Shown here piece after piece: positions 17,282 to 25,961 of a stretch of DNA of 64,000 nucleotides. A model generated the notes under the pieces. It searched no databases and was not told the origin of the DNA. It saw only the letters and a list, made by a program, of their open reading frames with translations. The stretch's first letter is position 1. Every line of letters starts with the position of its first letter. The translations under genes and the position numbers were made by a program. Origin of the DNA: BOKV01 sp041397525 (GTDB lineage Bacteria; Pseudomonadota; Alphaproteobacteria; Rhizobiales; Rhizobiaceae); contig JAWKWL010000002.1 in the NCBI GenBank assembly GCA_041397525.1, forward strand, positions 186,001 to 250,000, written 5' to 3'.

Positions 17282-19279
17282 GTGCCATTCAATCACCGCA
17301 TTTTGATGGTGATAAACCCCTCCATGATGGTTGCGGGTTTGTTAACCATATGCGCCCTATTCTGCTTGACGGGGCAAAAACCGAAACGGGCGTTGCACAT
17401 CTTGCTCAATTCCATTTCAACATTTCTGGCGAAATTCGCGCTGCGGGTGACGGCCCGTCGGCTGGTCGGTCTTTCCCTGACTGCCGCACTGGCGATTGCT
17501 GTTGCTGCACCTGCCGCGTCAGCGGAAACCCGCACTTTGAAACTTTACTATCTGCATACGGGTGAGAAGACCGTCGTTACCTTCAAGAAGGACGGAAAAT
17601 ATCTTTCTGACGGGCTGAAGAAGGCGAATTGGGCGCTCCGTGACTGGCGTCGCAACGAGCCGACCAAAATGGATCCGCGCCTGCTTGATCTGGTGTGGGA
17701 AGCCTATCAGCGCACCGGCTCAAAGGAATATGTTCATGTCATTTCCGGTTATCGTGCGCCGGAAACCAATTCGATGCTGCGCCAGCGCGGTCGCGGCGTT
17801 GCCAAGAACAGCCAGCACATGTTGGGTCGCGCGATGGATTTTTTCCTGCCTGACGTGAAACTGTCGAAAATCCGTGAAGTCGGATTGAAGATGGAAGTTG
17901 GCGGCGTCGGCTATTATCCGACATCCGGCTCTCCATTCGTGCATCTTGATGTCGGCAATGTCCGCCATTGGCCACGCATGAGCCGAACTGAACTCGCCCG
18001 GGTTTTCCCCGATGGCAAGACCATCCATGTACCTTCCGACGGCAAGCCGCTGCCAGGATATGAACAGGCACTGGCCGCATACAAGGCCCGCAAGGGGCGT
18101 GCCGGCGACACCCAGATTGCAACGGCCGATGAAGTCAAGAAGCCCGGTTTCTTTGCTTCACTGATCCGTCGCCAGAAAGAGGACCAGCAGGACGACGAGG
18201 AATCAAATACCGCGACCTTGCCGCGTACCGTGAAGACCACGGCTGAACCTGCCGAAACAGTCATTGCTTCCGCTCCCCCCGGTGAAAGTGCGCCTGCTGC
18301 AACCGCCGTTGACAATGGCCCGGTGCCGCCAGCCAGCGTTGAGCCCCAGGTGGCGATGTTGGTGCCAGAGGGAAGCCGCGTTCCGATTCCGACAGTGGCA
18401 CCGCGAAACCGCCAGACCCAATCCGCAGGCATAGAACTTGCCTCGGCTGAGCAGCCGCAACCCGGACTGGCCGTGCCTGCCGCAAGCGAACCAGCCCCGG
18501 GTGATGCAGCCCTGGACCCGACCGCGAAGGAAGCCGCAGCCCTTGAAGCCGTCGAACTGGCATCGCTGCCGGTTCCCAAGCCAAGGCCAAACCGCAATTC
18601 TGACAGTCTGGCCATAGCCAACGCCCTCAGGGACCGGCAAAATCCGACAGTGGCCATGTTATCGCCGGAAGAGATCGAGAATCTTCGCAATTCCGCAACT
18701 CCGGGTCCGTCACCTGTCGTGGCTAACCAGCCTGATTCGCAAGTGCTTGCCCTCGCAACCGATGGCAATGCTTCGGGTGCAACAGCTGCAATCGAGACTT
18801 TGGCGACACCATTGCCTCGCCCGGCATCTGCCTCCCTGATTCCGACACAGGGAGCAGTACCAAGCCTGAAGCCATATCACGGACCTGACGCACGCACCCT
18901 GGCGCTTGCTCTTGCACCAAGCGATGAGACCCGCACTTCGGCTGCCGACGCAATTCGTGCACTGATGCAGCAAGGCGGGCAGGATACCATGCCAAGAGTT
19001 GTGGCAACCGCTTCAACCGCGCGCACTGGAAAGACCAGTCCCGTGAGCCCGGTCAGCATCATGACTGCGGATCGCGATGTGCCTGTGAGCATCAACAACA
19101 ATCCGGTTGGCAAGCTGGCTCTTGCAGCCAATCGCCAGCTGCGCAGTGTCAGCGAAATCTCGCCCCCTGCCTTTGGCGTGCTGGCATTTGAAAAGGGCAA
19201 GCCGGTCACCACCGGAACGGGATTTGTGAAGACGTCAAGCCTGCAACCAATCGGAAAACTGCTGCGGGCGACCAATTGA
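17282..19279 (+). CDS. DUF882/YcbK-type (M15-like) peptidase protein with long C-terminal tail
   Basis: Up to 665 residues. A signal segment ends AAPAASA, followed by the DUF882 domain (about 80-250). SQHMLGRAMDFFL and, later, FVHLDVG supply the His-x6-Asp and His residues of the M15-type zinc site, so a peptidoglycan carboxypeptidase-like activity is plausible. YcbK/MepK-type members cleave peptidoglycan cross-links. The remaining ~400 residues are Pro/Ala/Ser-rich low complexity, with short recurring phrases such as LPVPKPRP and TPLPRP. Start is uncertain: GTG 17282, ATG 17309 or GTG 17447 (closest to a compact signal peptide) are in frame. Confidence 0.83.
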   Translation: MPFNHRILMVINPSMMVAGLLTICALFCLTGQKPKRALHILLNSISTFLAKFALRVTARRLVGLSLTAALAIAVAAPAASAETRTLKLYYLHTGEKTVVTFKKDGKYLSDGLKKANWALRDWRRNEPTKMDPRLLDLVWEAYQRTGSKEYVHVISGYRAPETNSMLRQRGRGVAKNSQHMLGRAMDFFLPDVKLSKIREVGLKMEVGGVGYYPTSGSPFVHLDVGNVRHWPRMSRTELARVFPDGKTIHVPSDGKPLPGYEQALAAYKARKGRAGDTQIATADEVKKPGFFASLIRRQKEDQQDDEESNTATLPRTVKTTAEPAETVIASAPPGESAPAATAVDNGPVPPASVEPQVAMLVPEGSRVPIPTVAPRNRQTQSAGIELASAEQPQPGLAVPAASEPAPGDAALDPTAKEAAALEAVELASLPVPKPRPNRNSDSLAIANALRDRQNPTVAMLSPEEIENLRNSATPGPSPVVANQPDSQVLALATDGNASGATAAIETLATPLPRPASASLIPTQGAVPSLKPYHGPDARTLALALAPSDETRTSAADAIRALMQQGGQDTMPRVVATASTARTGKTSPVSPVSIMTADRDVPVSINNNPVGKLALAANRQLRSVSEISPPAFGVLAFEKGKPVTTGTGFVKTSSLQPIGKLLRATN

Positions 19280-19294
19280 AGTCATTGCCTGCCG

Positions 19295-19561
19295 TCAGTC
19301 TGATTCGGCTTCGAATTCCGGCAGCATGCCCAATGCCTGCATGTAGAGGTCGCGTACTGCATCCTGCTCCTGACGCTCTGCCAGATCCTGTTTGCGGATC
19401 CTGAGGACCACCCGCAAGACCTTGGTGTCAAAACCATTGGCCTTTGCTTCGCCGAAAACTTCCTTGATATCTTCCGAGATGGCCTTTTTTTCCTCCTCAA
19501 GGCGCTCGATGCGTTCGACGATTGATTTCAACTGGTCCTTGGCGACCAAATTATCCGACAT
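19295..19561 (-). CDS. DUF2312 (GapR-like) protein
   Basis: 88 residues from ATG 19559-19561; GGAG lies 8 nt upstream, excluding the ATG at 19573. Sequence matches DUF2312: IERLEEEKKAISEDIKEVF, a GFDTKVLRVVLRIRK centre and a QALG end. The family includes Caulobacter GapR, a small dimeric or tetrameric coiled-coil protein that clamps overtwisted, AT-rich DNA ahead of replication and transcription. A nucleoid-associated role is therefore likely by family. It lies 36 nt downstream of the DUF1244 gene. Confidence 0.88.
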   Translation of the reverse strand: MSDNLVAKDQLKSIVERIERLEEEKKAISEDIKEVFGEAKANGFDTKVLRVVLRIRKQDLAERQEQDAVRDLYMQALGMLPEFEAESD

Positions 19562-19597
19562 TCGATTCTCCATGAAACATGACCGGCCAGTACCAGG

Positions 19598-19894
19598 TCA
19601 GTGGCCGGGATTTGACTTTGCAAAGGCTTCCTTTTGCGCGGGGCTCGCTTCTTTCTGGTGTTTTTCGCGCCATTCATCATATGGCATGCCATAGATGACT
19701 TCCCGCGCCTGTGGCTTGTCTAGCGTGATTCCCTTGTCCTGCGCAGCATCCTGATACCAGTTTGCCAGGCAATTCCTGCAGAATCCGGCGAGATTCATCA
19801 AATCGATGTTCTGGACGTCACTGCGATTGCGCAGATGGGACACCAGGCGGCGAAAGGCGGCCGCTTCCAGTTCGGTCTTTGTTGATTCGTCCAT
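19598..19894 (-). CDS. DUF1244 family protein
   Basis: 98 residues with the DUF1244 hallmark AGFCRNCLANWYQDAA at about 36-51 and the trailing REVIYGMPYDEWREKHQ. The CxxC pair could bind metal or form a disulfide. No function is established. It is between the N-formylglutamate amidohydrolase gene (27 nt upstream) and DUF2312 on the same strand, a grouping I know from rhizobial genomes. Confidence 0.85.
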   Translation of the reverse strand: MDESTKTELEAAAFRRLVSHLRNRSDVQNIDLMNLAGFCRNCLANWYQDAAQDKGITLDKPQAREVIYGMPYDEWREKHQKEASPAQKEAFAKSNPGH

Positions 19895-19921
19895 TTCACT
19901 GTCTCCGGTTTCAAGAGCGTG

Positions 19922-20719
19922 TCATTCAGGCGATACCGGGCCGGTCCGTGATCCCATATGCCTGATCTCGTGCACTTCCTCGAGCGAATTGACCCTTTCG
20001 AGCATCGGGGCGAGAATCCCGGCCCACTCATGCGCGCCTTCCACTGTCCCGATTAGGTCCTGGCGTATCTCGATCAGGGTATGCGCAAGGCCCCTGACAG
20101 TGCAATGGCGAAACATCGTGTCATTGCGCAGCGCGCCGTCATAAGGCTCGTTGTCACCGACAGTAAAGCGCCCGATAGCCCGCAACTCCTTCAGCAGCGG
20201 CAAGGTGAACCGCGGGTCATTGTCCCATAGCAGCGCCACATCCCAGGGGCGGCGAATGCCTTTCCAGGCATGGGTGAAACTGTGAATGGAAAAGACAGCT
20301 GGAACATGACCGCCTGCAAGCGCTTTCTCCAGCAAGGCATCCACTGCATCATGATAGGGCCGGTGGAAACGCCTGATCCGGCTTTCCACTTCCGCCTGCG
20401 TGATCGGGTGATTGCCAGGTATTACCGTGCCGTCGGAAAGACGCATGACGATCGTTGGGTCATCCTCGCCCCGATTGGGGTCAACCAGGAGTCGCGAAAA
20501 GGTACTCAGGACCGCTGGAACGCCGAGCTTTTCAGCCAGCTTCAGGGTAACGTCGCGCGCGCCGATATCGTAGGCGATATGCCGCGAGAATGCTTCCTCG
20601 CCCAGGCCGAGATTGCCATATTCGCCTGGCAGTGTGTTGCGCGCGTGATCGCAAAGCAGGACCAGCCCGCGCGACAGGTCGCCTTCTATCAACTCAACGG
20701 GATCGAATCCGTTTTTCAT
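19922..20719 (-). CDS. N-formylglutamate amidohydrolase family protein
   Basis: 265 residues. The family core is recognisable: LLCDHARNTLP at about 21-31, HIAYDIGARDVTLKLAEKLG, LLVDPNRGEDDP, FHRPYHDAVDALL and VFSIHSFTHAW. The HutG/FGase family hydrolyses N-formyl-L-glutamate to formate and glutamate at the end of one histidine-degradation route, but members outside hut clusters have unproven substrates. No hut gene is nearby. A second, distinct member is at 34929-35822. Confidence 0.85.
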   Translation of the reverse strand: MKNGFDPVELIEGDLSRGLVLLCDHARNTLPGEYGNLGLGEEAFSRHIAYDIGARDVTLKLAEKLGVPAVLSTFSRLLVDPNRGEDDPTIVMRLSDGTVIPGNHPITQAEVESRIRRFHRPYHDAVDALLEKALAGGHVPAVFSIHSFTHAWKGIRRPWDVALLWDNDPRFTLPLLKELRAIGRFTVGDNEPYDGALRNDTMFRHCTVRGLAHTLIEIRQDLIGTVEGAHEWAGILAPMLERVNSLEEVHEIRHMGSRTGPVSPE

Positions 20720-20820
20720 CTGTTTTCCATGCTGAAATCATGCGAGAAGACGCCTCTTGTCACAGCTTGAAATGCGGATCAATGGCTTCCGTCCGTTTCA
20801 AATCTCCTCCGGTCACGATC

Positions 20821-21777
20821 ATGAAGCAAAATGAACCTGTCGCACCAGTTGATGGCCTGATGCCGGATTTGCCTCCGGCCACACCCGTTGCTGCCCCGTC
20901 CACGACACTGGGTTTCACCCTGGCCTTTTCGGCCCTGATCGCCGGATCAATCGCGATGGGTGTTTCCCCGGTATTTGTTCGTACTGCCGAGATCGGACCT
21001 TTTTCTTCCGCTTTCTGGAGGGTAACCGTCGCCCTGCCCGCGCTTTTCCTTTGGGCGTATCTGGAGGCACGGTCGCACAAACGGGCATTGCGGATCTCCT
21101 GGCCGGTGCCGATCCTGCTCTCGGGCCTGTTCTTTGCCGGTGACCTGACTTTCTGGCATCTGGCAATCATGAACACGACAATGGCCAATGCAACGCTCAT
21201 GTCTTGCCTTGCTCCCGTCTGGGTGCTGATCCTGTCGAGTACCTTCATTGGTGAGAAGGTACCGCGCCGCTCCTTTGGTGGTCTGGCCATATGCCTGATC
21301 GGTGCGGCCCTGTTGATAGGTTCGAGCTACCGCATCGACCCTTCCCGCCTCCTGGGCGATTTTTACGGCTTTGTCACTTCGCTGTTTTTCGGACTGTATT
21401 TTCTTGCTATCCGCGTCGGCAGGCGGTCGATGGGGAGCGGCGAACTGACCTTTGCATCGACAACAGTCACCTCGCTCGCACTTCTGATATTTGCGATTGC
21501 TTCGGGCAACGCGTTCCTGCCGCAAACCGCGACCGGTTACGCTTCCCTTGCCTCCCTTGGCCTGATCAGCCATGCCGGTGGACAGGGACTGCTTGCTGTC
21601 GCACTTGGTTCGCTCTCGGCAGCATTTTCCTCGCTCGTGATATTCCTGGAAGCCGTTGCCGCGGCATTTTTCGGCTGGGCTGTTTTTGGCGAATCCATGG
21701 GCCCGCTGCAATTTGCCGGCGGCAGTCTCATTCTGGCAGGCATCTGGGTTGCCCGCCCCGAAGCGCAAGCCCGATGA
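20821..21777 (+). CDS. EamA/DMT family transporter
   Basis: 318 residues from ATG 20821 (a longer in-frame start exists at 20782). After a ~25-residue Pro-rich cytoplasmic N-terminus there are about ten hydrophobic helices arranged as two EamA repeats. Signatures include FVRTAEIGPFSSAFWRV in repeat one, the LMSCLAPVWVLILSSTFIGE helix-loop, and LVIFLEAVAAAFFGWAVFGE in repeat two, the classic DMT ending where a helix is followed by a conserved Glu. Such exporters move metabolites or amino acids out of the cell; substrate not predictable. Divergent from the amidohydrolase gene. Confidence 0.88.
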   Translation: MKQNEPVAPVDGLMPDLPPATPVAAPSTTLGFTLAFSALIAGSIAMGVSPVFVRTAEIGPFSSAFWRVTVALPALFLWAYLEARSHKRALRISWPVPILLSGLFFAGDLTFWHLAIMNTTMANATLMSCLAPVWVLILSSTFIGEKVPRRSFGGLAICLIGAALLIGSSYRIDPSRLLGDFYGFVTSLFFGLYFLAIRVGRRSMGSGELTFASTTVTSLALLIFAIASGNAFLPQTATGYASLASLGLISHAGGQGLLAVALGSLSAAFSSLVIFLEAVAAAFFGWAVFGESMGPLQFAGGSLILAGIWVARPEAQAR

Positions 21778-21944
21778 TGGTGCGCAATTGCCATCACCCC
21801 AACCATGCCATCATCCTGTCACCATGGCTTGTCAAGAACCGGCAGCGTTGACAGGAATGGTGTGCTGCGTCACAAGAACCATGTTCCGACAATGCCTGAT
21901 TTGACAACCACCGGGAACACCATTCGCAGGGAGAAGGCACAGCC

Positions 21945-22397
21945 TTGCCATCCATATCGGGTTACAGACCATTGATCTTGATGCTGTTTGCCTGCTGCAC
22001 GGCAATTCCATTGCTGTCTGCCGGTGACGCGCGTGCTGATTTCCGTTTGTGCAACGACACCAAGAGCCTCGTGGGCGTCGCACTGGGTTATCGCAACAAG
22101 GATGTCTGGACCACGGAAGGCTGGTACCAGATACCCGGAGAAACCTGTACCTCACTGATCGAAGGCGACCTCGACGCGCGCTATTATTATCTCTATGCCG
22201 AGGATGCCGACCAGGGCGGCCAATGGCGCGGAGACGTCTTCATGTGCACCGCCGACCGGCAGTTCAAGATCGAAGGCGTGCAGGAATGTTTCACACGCGG
22301 TTACCAGAAAACCGGTTTCTTCGAAGTTGATACAGCCAACAAGGCAAGCTGGATGGTACGGTTGACGGAAACCGGCCAGACCGGCAGCCCCCAATAA
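21945..22397 (+). CDS. DUF1036 secreted protein
   Basis: 150 residues starting at TTG 21945, supported by GGGAGAAGG at 21929-21937; ATG 21981 would cut into the signal peptide. Signal peptide ends near SAGDARA. The mature part is DUF1036: FRLCNDTKSLVGVALGYR, WTTEGWYQIPGETC, YYYLYAEDADQGGQWRGD, FMCTADRQFKIEG and GYQKTGFFEVDT. Four cysteines suggest disulfides in the periplasm. Function unknown. It is 25 nt upstream of pyk and likely co-transcribed, an arrangement I recall as recurrent in rhizobia. Confidence 0.85.
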   Translation: MPSISGYRPLILMLFACCTAIPLLSAGDARADFRLCNDTKSLVGVALGYRNKDVWTTEGWYQIPGETCTSLIEGDLDARYYYLYAEDADQGGQWRGDVFMCTADRQFKIEGVQECFTRGYQKTGFFEVDTANKASWMVRLTETGQTGSPQ

Positions 22398-22422
22398 GAT
22401 ACAGAACGGGATTTCATCACTT

Positions 22423-23859
22423 ATGCGCCGCAACCGCCGTGTGAAGATACTTGCCACGCTTGGACCTTCGTCCAATACCAAGGAAATGATTGCAAAACTG
22501 TTTGATGCAGGCGCAGACGTGTTCCGCATCAACATGAGCCACTCCGACCACCCGATGCTGAACCAGTTGGTTGCCGCCATCCGTGAAGTGGAAGCAGAAC
22601 GCGGCAGGCCCATCGGCATTCTCGCCGATCTGCAAGGCCCCAAGCACCGGCTCGGGAAATTTGCCAATACAAGGATCGACGTGAAAGCCGGAGATGTCAT
22701 CATCCTTGATTCCAATCCGGCTGCCGGGGATACAAAACGCGTGCAGCTGCCACATCCCGAAATCCTGGATGCACTTAAGCCGGGCGACCGCATCCTGATC
22801 GATGACGGCCGCGTCCAGATGAAGACCGTTGAATGTGGCCCTGACTGGGTCAAGGCGGAAGTGATTGCCGGATCCTCCTTGTCGGACCGCAAGGGTGTTA
22901 GCCTGCCCGATACTGAAATCGTCACCGGTGCCATGACCGAAAAGGACCGCAAGGACCTCGATGCGGCGATTGCGGCAGAGGTCGACTGGGTGGCACTTTC
23001 CTTTGTGCAGCGTCCGGAGGACATGGCCGAAGTCCGCAAGATCGCACGGGGACGGGTCGGTGTGCTGGCCAAGATCGAAAAGCCGCAGGCAGTTTCGCGA
23101 TTGGCTGAAATCATCGACCTTTCCGACGCCATCATGGTCGCACGCGGTGACCTTGGTGTGGAAATGCCGCTGGAAGCGGTGCCAGGCATCCAGAAGCAGA
23201 TTACACGCGCCTGCCGCCGCGCCGGAAAACCGGTGGTCGTTGCAACCCAGATGCTGGAATCAATGATTTCGGCACCAGTTCCCACGCGCGCCGAAGTGTC
23301 GGATGTGGCAACCGCCGTTTATGAAGGTGCCGACGCGATCATGCTTTCTGCTGAATCAGCAGCTGGCAAATACCCTGTTGAAGCCGTGTCGACGATGAAT
23401 TCAATTGCCGAGCATGTCGAGCGCGACCCGACCTACAAGGGCATTATCACTGCGCAGCGCGCCGAGCCGGAACCGACCGGTGCTGACGCCATCTCGCTTG
23501 CTGCACGCCAGATTGCCGAAACCCTCGATCTCTCGGCAATCGTTTGCTACACCGCATCGGGAACAACCGGCCTTCGCGCCGCGCGCGAGCGTCCGAACAA
23601 GCCCATCGTCACCCTGTCACCCGTGGCGCGCACGGCACGGCGGCTTGCCCTTGTCTGGGGACTGCATTGCGTGGTGACCGAAGACGCAAAGGACCTCGAT
23701 GACATGGTGGATCGCGCCTGCCGGATAGCCGTCGACGAGGATTTTGCCGCCCCGGGCGACCGCGTCATCATTTCGGCTGGCGTGCCGCTGCGCACACCCG
23801 GTTCAACCAACATGCTGCGCATCGCTTATGTGTCCAGCGACGGCCGGGCAGGCATCTGA
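22423..23859 (+). CDS. pyk: Pyruvate kinase
   Basis: 478 residues, normal length. Converts PEP and ADP to pyruvate and ATP in the cytoplasm. Conserved pieces: KILATLGPSS at 8-17, FRINMSH, the substrate/Mg signature IEKPQAV, MVARGDLGVEMP, and KPVVVATQMLESM. The C-terminal allosteric domain is complete. The stop codon is only 3 nt from the stop of the convergent hydrolase gene, with a hairpin spanning both. Confidence 0.97.
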   Translation: MRRNRRVKILATLGPSSNTKEMIAKLFDAGADVFRINMSHSDHPMLNQLVAAIREVEAERGRPIGILADLQGPKHRLGKFANTRIDVKAGDVIILDSNPAAGDTKRVQLPHPEILDALKPGDRILIDDGRVQMKTVECGPDWVKAEVIAGSSLSDRKGVSLPDTEIVTGAMTEKDRKDLDAAIAAEVDWVALSFVQRPEDMAEVRKIARGRVGVLAKIEKPQAVSRLAEIIDLSDAIMVARGDLGVEMPLEAVPGIQKQITRACRRAGKPVVVATQMLESMISAPVPTRAEVSDVATAVYEGADAIMLSAESAAGKYPVEAVSTMNSIAEHVERDPTYKGIITAQRAEPEPTGADAISLAARQIAETLDLSAIVCYTASGTTGLRAARERPNKPIVTLSPVARTARRLALVWGLHCVVTEDAKDLDDMVDRACRIAVDEDFAAPGDRVIISAGVPLRTPGSTNMLRIAYVSSDGRAGI

Positions 23860-23862
23860 CCG

Positions 23863-24834
23863 TCACCTGCCGCCGTTGCGGATTTCATTGGCGAGACGTT
23901 CGATCTCGGCGATGATTTCACCCGTGCGCGTATAGGTCGGCATGTGTCCTGCCCCCTTGAGCCATATCAGTCTGGAACCCTTTATGTCTCGATTGAGACC
24001 GTCAGAATGGACATGCTCCAGCACGATTTCATCCCCATCGCCTGAAATGATCACCGTCGGCGCGGTAATCGAGGGATAGAGCGGTGAGAGACGCTTCGTG
24101 CTTTCCCAGAACGAACCGACATCGCGCGCATTGGCAAGAAAATTTGCCGGACGCAGTACGAGGCGAGTTCCCGAAAGGGAAGCATAGTCGGCTGGCACCT
24201 TGTCCGGGGTAAACACGTGCCTGAGCGCCCCCGTATACTTCAGGCTGCCTGCCGGTGCGACGACCAGATGGGCAAAAAGCCAGCCGACAACGGGAATATT
24301 GGCAACATCATAAGTCCAGTCGATATCACCACCGGGCCATGGATGGGTTGCAGCAGCAATGAAGACCAATCCCGCAACCTGCCCGGGATGCCTGAGCGCA
24401 AAGGCCGCCGCCATGCCGCCGCCGAGCGAATGACCGACAATGATTGCCTTTTCGATACCGAGTTGGCGGAGAAGGCCGGAAAAATAGTCTGCCTGGGTTT
24501 CAGGCATGCGGTCGGCATCTTTCCCTCGATCCGAGTATCCCGCACCAGGCCGGTCGACGAAAATCATGCGTGCCCTGCCCTTTAACGGCTCGGCAAAGGC
24601 GCCCATCAATTCGCGCGCATTGCCGCTCGCACCATGCAGGAACAGAAGCACCGGCAGATCGGCATCCGCTCCCGGCTCAACCTCGACATAATGGAGGCGA
24701 CTGCCATTGACCGTCACAAACTTGCCGATCGGCGGGAACTGCGCCTCAATGCGACGGCTGATGACGAGCGTCGTGACCCAGAGCCCGACAACCAGCATGA
24801 CAAGCGCTACCGCAAAAATCTTGAGAATTGTCAT
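23863..24834 (-). CDS. Alpha/beta hydrolase with N-terminal membrane anchor
   Basis: 323 residues. One hydrophobic helix (3-26) anchors the protein, with the enzyme probably periplasmic. The hydrolase core has the oxyanion motif LFLHGASGNA, the DRPGAGYSDRG strand-turn, nucleophile elbow VGHSLGGGMA, the acid in SGDGDEIV and catalytic His in GAGHMP. All triad members are present, so it should be active, with substrate unknown (esterase, epoxide hydrolase-like or lipase). Its start lies 4 nt after the stop of the TPR gene at 24839, consistent with an operon. Confidence 0.87.
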   Translation of the reverse strand: MTILKIFAVALVMLVVGLWVTTLVISRRIEAQFPPIGKFVTVNGSRLHYVEVEPGADADLPVLLFLHGASGNARELMGAFAEPLKGRARMIFVDRPGAGYSDRGKDADRMPETQADYFSGLLRQLGIEKAIIVGHSLGGGMAAAFALRHPGQVAGLVFIAAATHPWPGGDIDWTYDVANIPVVGWLFAHLVVAPAGSLKYTGALRHVFTPDKVPADYASLSGTRLVLRPANFLANARDVGSFWESTKRLSPLYPSITAPTVIISGDGDEIVLEHVHSDGLNRDIKGSRLIWLKGAGHMPTYTRTGEIIAEIERLANEIRNGGR

Positions 24835-24838
24835 TCAG

Positions 24839-25423
24839 TCAGGCGCCCTTGCCCGAAAGCTCTTCCTCAAGGGTCTCAACCGCCTTTTGCGCAGGACGGT
24901 TGGCTGGATATATCTCTAGCACCTTGAAGAAGGTCTCCAGCGCCTTGGCTTCGGCACCCGTGCGCTGGAGAATGGTTCCCAGCCCCGAAAGCGCCCCAAA
25001 ATGCCGAGGTTCCAGCTGCAACACCCGCTCGATATCCGCCAGCGAGCGACCGAGGTCACCCTTGGCATAATACAGCGTTGCCCTCCGGTTCCAGCCTTCA
25101 GCATAATCGGGGGCCAATACCGTAACCTGCGTCAACAGGTCTTCGGCCAATGCATTGTTCTTCTCGCGCAATGCCCGCGCCGACCATTCCATCAACAGGT
25201 TGATTGTGTCTGATCCCGACTCACGCCATTTGCGCCAGACCTGCTGCGCGATCCGATCCGCCTTGGCAGGATCGCTTTGCCTCGCAAGATCGGCAAACAG
25301 GCTGTCTAGCGTTGCCTCTCCACGCTCGGCTGCTATATCTTCATCATCCGCAGCCAGCACGGCTGTCGGCTGCGTCAGGGAAAGCACAAGAATGGCGAGA
25401 ACTGAAAACAAGAAAAACCGCAT
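24839..25423 (-). CDS. TPR-repeat secreted protein
   Basis: 194 residues with a clear signal peptide (MRFFLFSVLAILVLSLTQPTA..., cut near VLAA). The rest is helical: a leading segment on residues 27-80, then tetratricopeptide units NALAEDLLTQVTVLAPDYAE, GWNRRATLYYAKGDLGRSL and AKALETFFKVLEIYPANRPA. A periplasmic scaffolding role is likely; no catalytic motif. It is followed on the same strand by the anchored alpha/beta hydrolase. Confidence 0.83.
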   Translation of the reverse strand: MRFFLFSVLAILVLSLTQPTAVLAADDEDIAAERGEATLDSLFADLARQSDPAKADRIAQQVWRKWRESGSDTINLLMEWSARALREKNNALAEDLLTQVTVLAPDYAEGWNRRATLYYAKGDLGRSLADIERVLQLEPRHFGALSGLGTILQRTGAEAKALETFFKVLEIYPANRPAQKAVETLEEELSGKGA

Positions 25424-25481
25424 GCGCCGAATGTAGCGGCCGCATGCGGTTCGTCAAATGCAAATTGACGTGATGATCAAA

Positions 25482-25522
25482 CAAAACCCCGAACCACGAC
25501 GCTGAACAAGGTCAGCGTGGGG
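25482..25522 (-). terminator. Probable terminator downstream of rpmJ
   Basis: On the minus strand a stem of 7 bp (ACGCTGA/TCAGCGT, 25499-25505 with 25512-25518), extended imperfectly by outer C/G pairs, is followed by GGGGTTTTGTTT. It is 12 nt beyond the rpmJ stop. Confidence 0.55.
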
Positions 25523-25533
25523 TCAGCAGAAAG

Positions 25534-25659
25534 TCAGCCCTGGCGCGCCTTGTAGCGCGGGTTCGTCTTGTTGATGATATAGACGCGACCCTTGCGGCGA
25601 ACCAGACGGTTCTCGCGGTGACGTTCCTTGAGGGCCTTGAGCGAATTCTTGATCTTCAT
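25534..25659 (-). CDS. rpmJ: 50S ribosomal protein L36 (YkgO-type, zinc-free form)
   Basis: 41 residues, MKIKNSLKALKERHRENRL onward, ending TNPRYKARQG. This is the L36 form that lacks the four zinc-binding Cys/His ligands (no cysteine anywhere), as is usual in alphaproteobacteria. L36 stabilises 23S rRNA near the peptidyl-transferase region. ATG is at 25657-25659 and stop at 25534-25536. A terminator candidate follows. Confidence 0.95.
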   Translation of the reverse strand: MKIKNSLKALKERHRENRLVRRKGRVYIINKTNPRYKARQG

Positions 25660-25961
25660 GATACTGAACCGGACTTGCGCGGGATTAACCGCTGAAACAC
25701 AACGAGGCGCGCCATCTCATTCAGGTGGCCGGATTTCCAGCCGGTTGAACGGGCGCGCCGGGAGTTGCGCGCTTGTAGCGGATTGCCTCGCGCCATGTCA
25801 AGCTGGCACTGCCCATTGTGCATATGCGACAAACGGACATGAAGATGCCGCAGGCCGAGGCGTGTAAACGCCATGGCTGGTCGTTCTGCGACAACTGGCA
25901 AATACGCCAATGTCTATGGTACGCAGCAATCCGGACAGGAACAGCAAAAGGCTGGTCATCG
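25660..25961. other. Intergenic region between rpmJ and the sarcosine oxidase operon
   Basis: 302 nt without a supported gene. It must hold the divergent promoters of rpmJ and soxBDAG. An in-frame ATG at 25818 would add 48 residues to SoxB, but they do not resemble the family. A near-palindrome at 25816-25832 is listed separately. Confidence 0.5.
25816..25832. promoter_or_regulatory. Near-palindrome upstream of soxB (operator candidate)
   Basis: GCATATGC (25820-25827) is flanked by TTGT on the left and, after one extra G, ACAA on the right. It lies about 130 nt upstream of the soxB ATG. No regulator gene is nearby, so function is inferred only from symmetry and position. Confidence 0.3.

Noticed and set aside
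20947..21768. 273-codon minus-strand ORF
   Set aside because: Antisense to the EamA transporter; highly charged composition with no domain.
25818..25961. 48-codon N-terminal extension of SoxB
   Set aside because: Residues do not resemble SoxB; MKKFSAFAIAREAL from 25962 gives the usual start.
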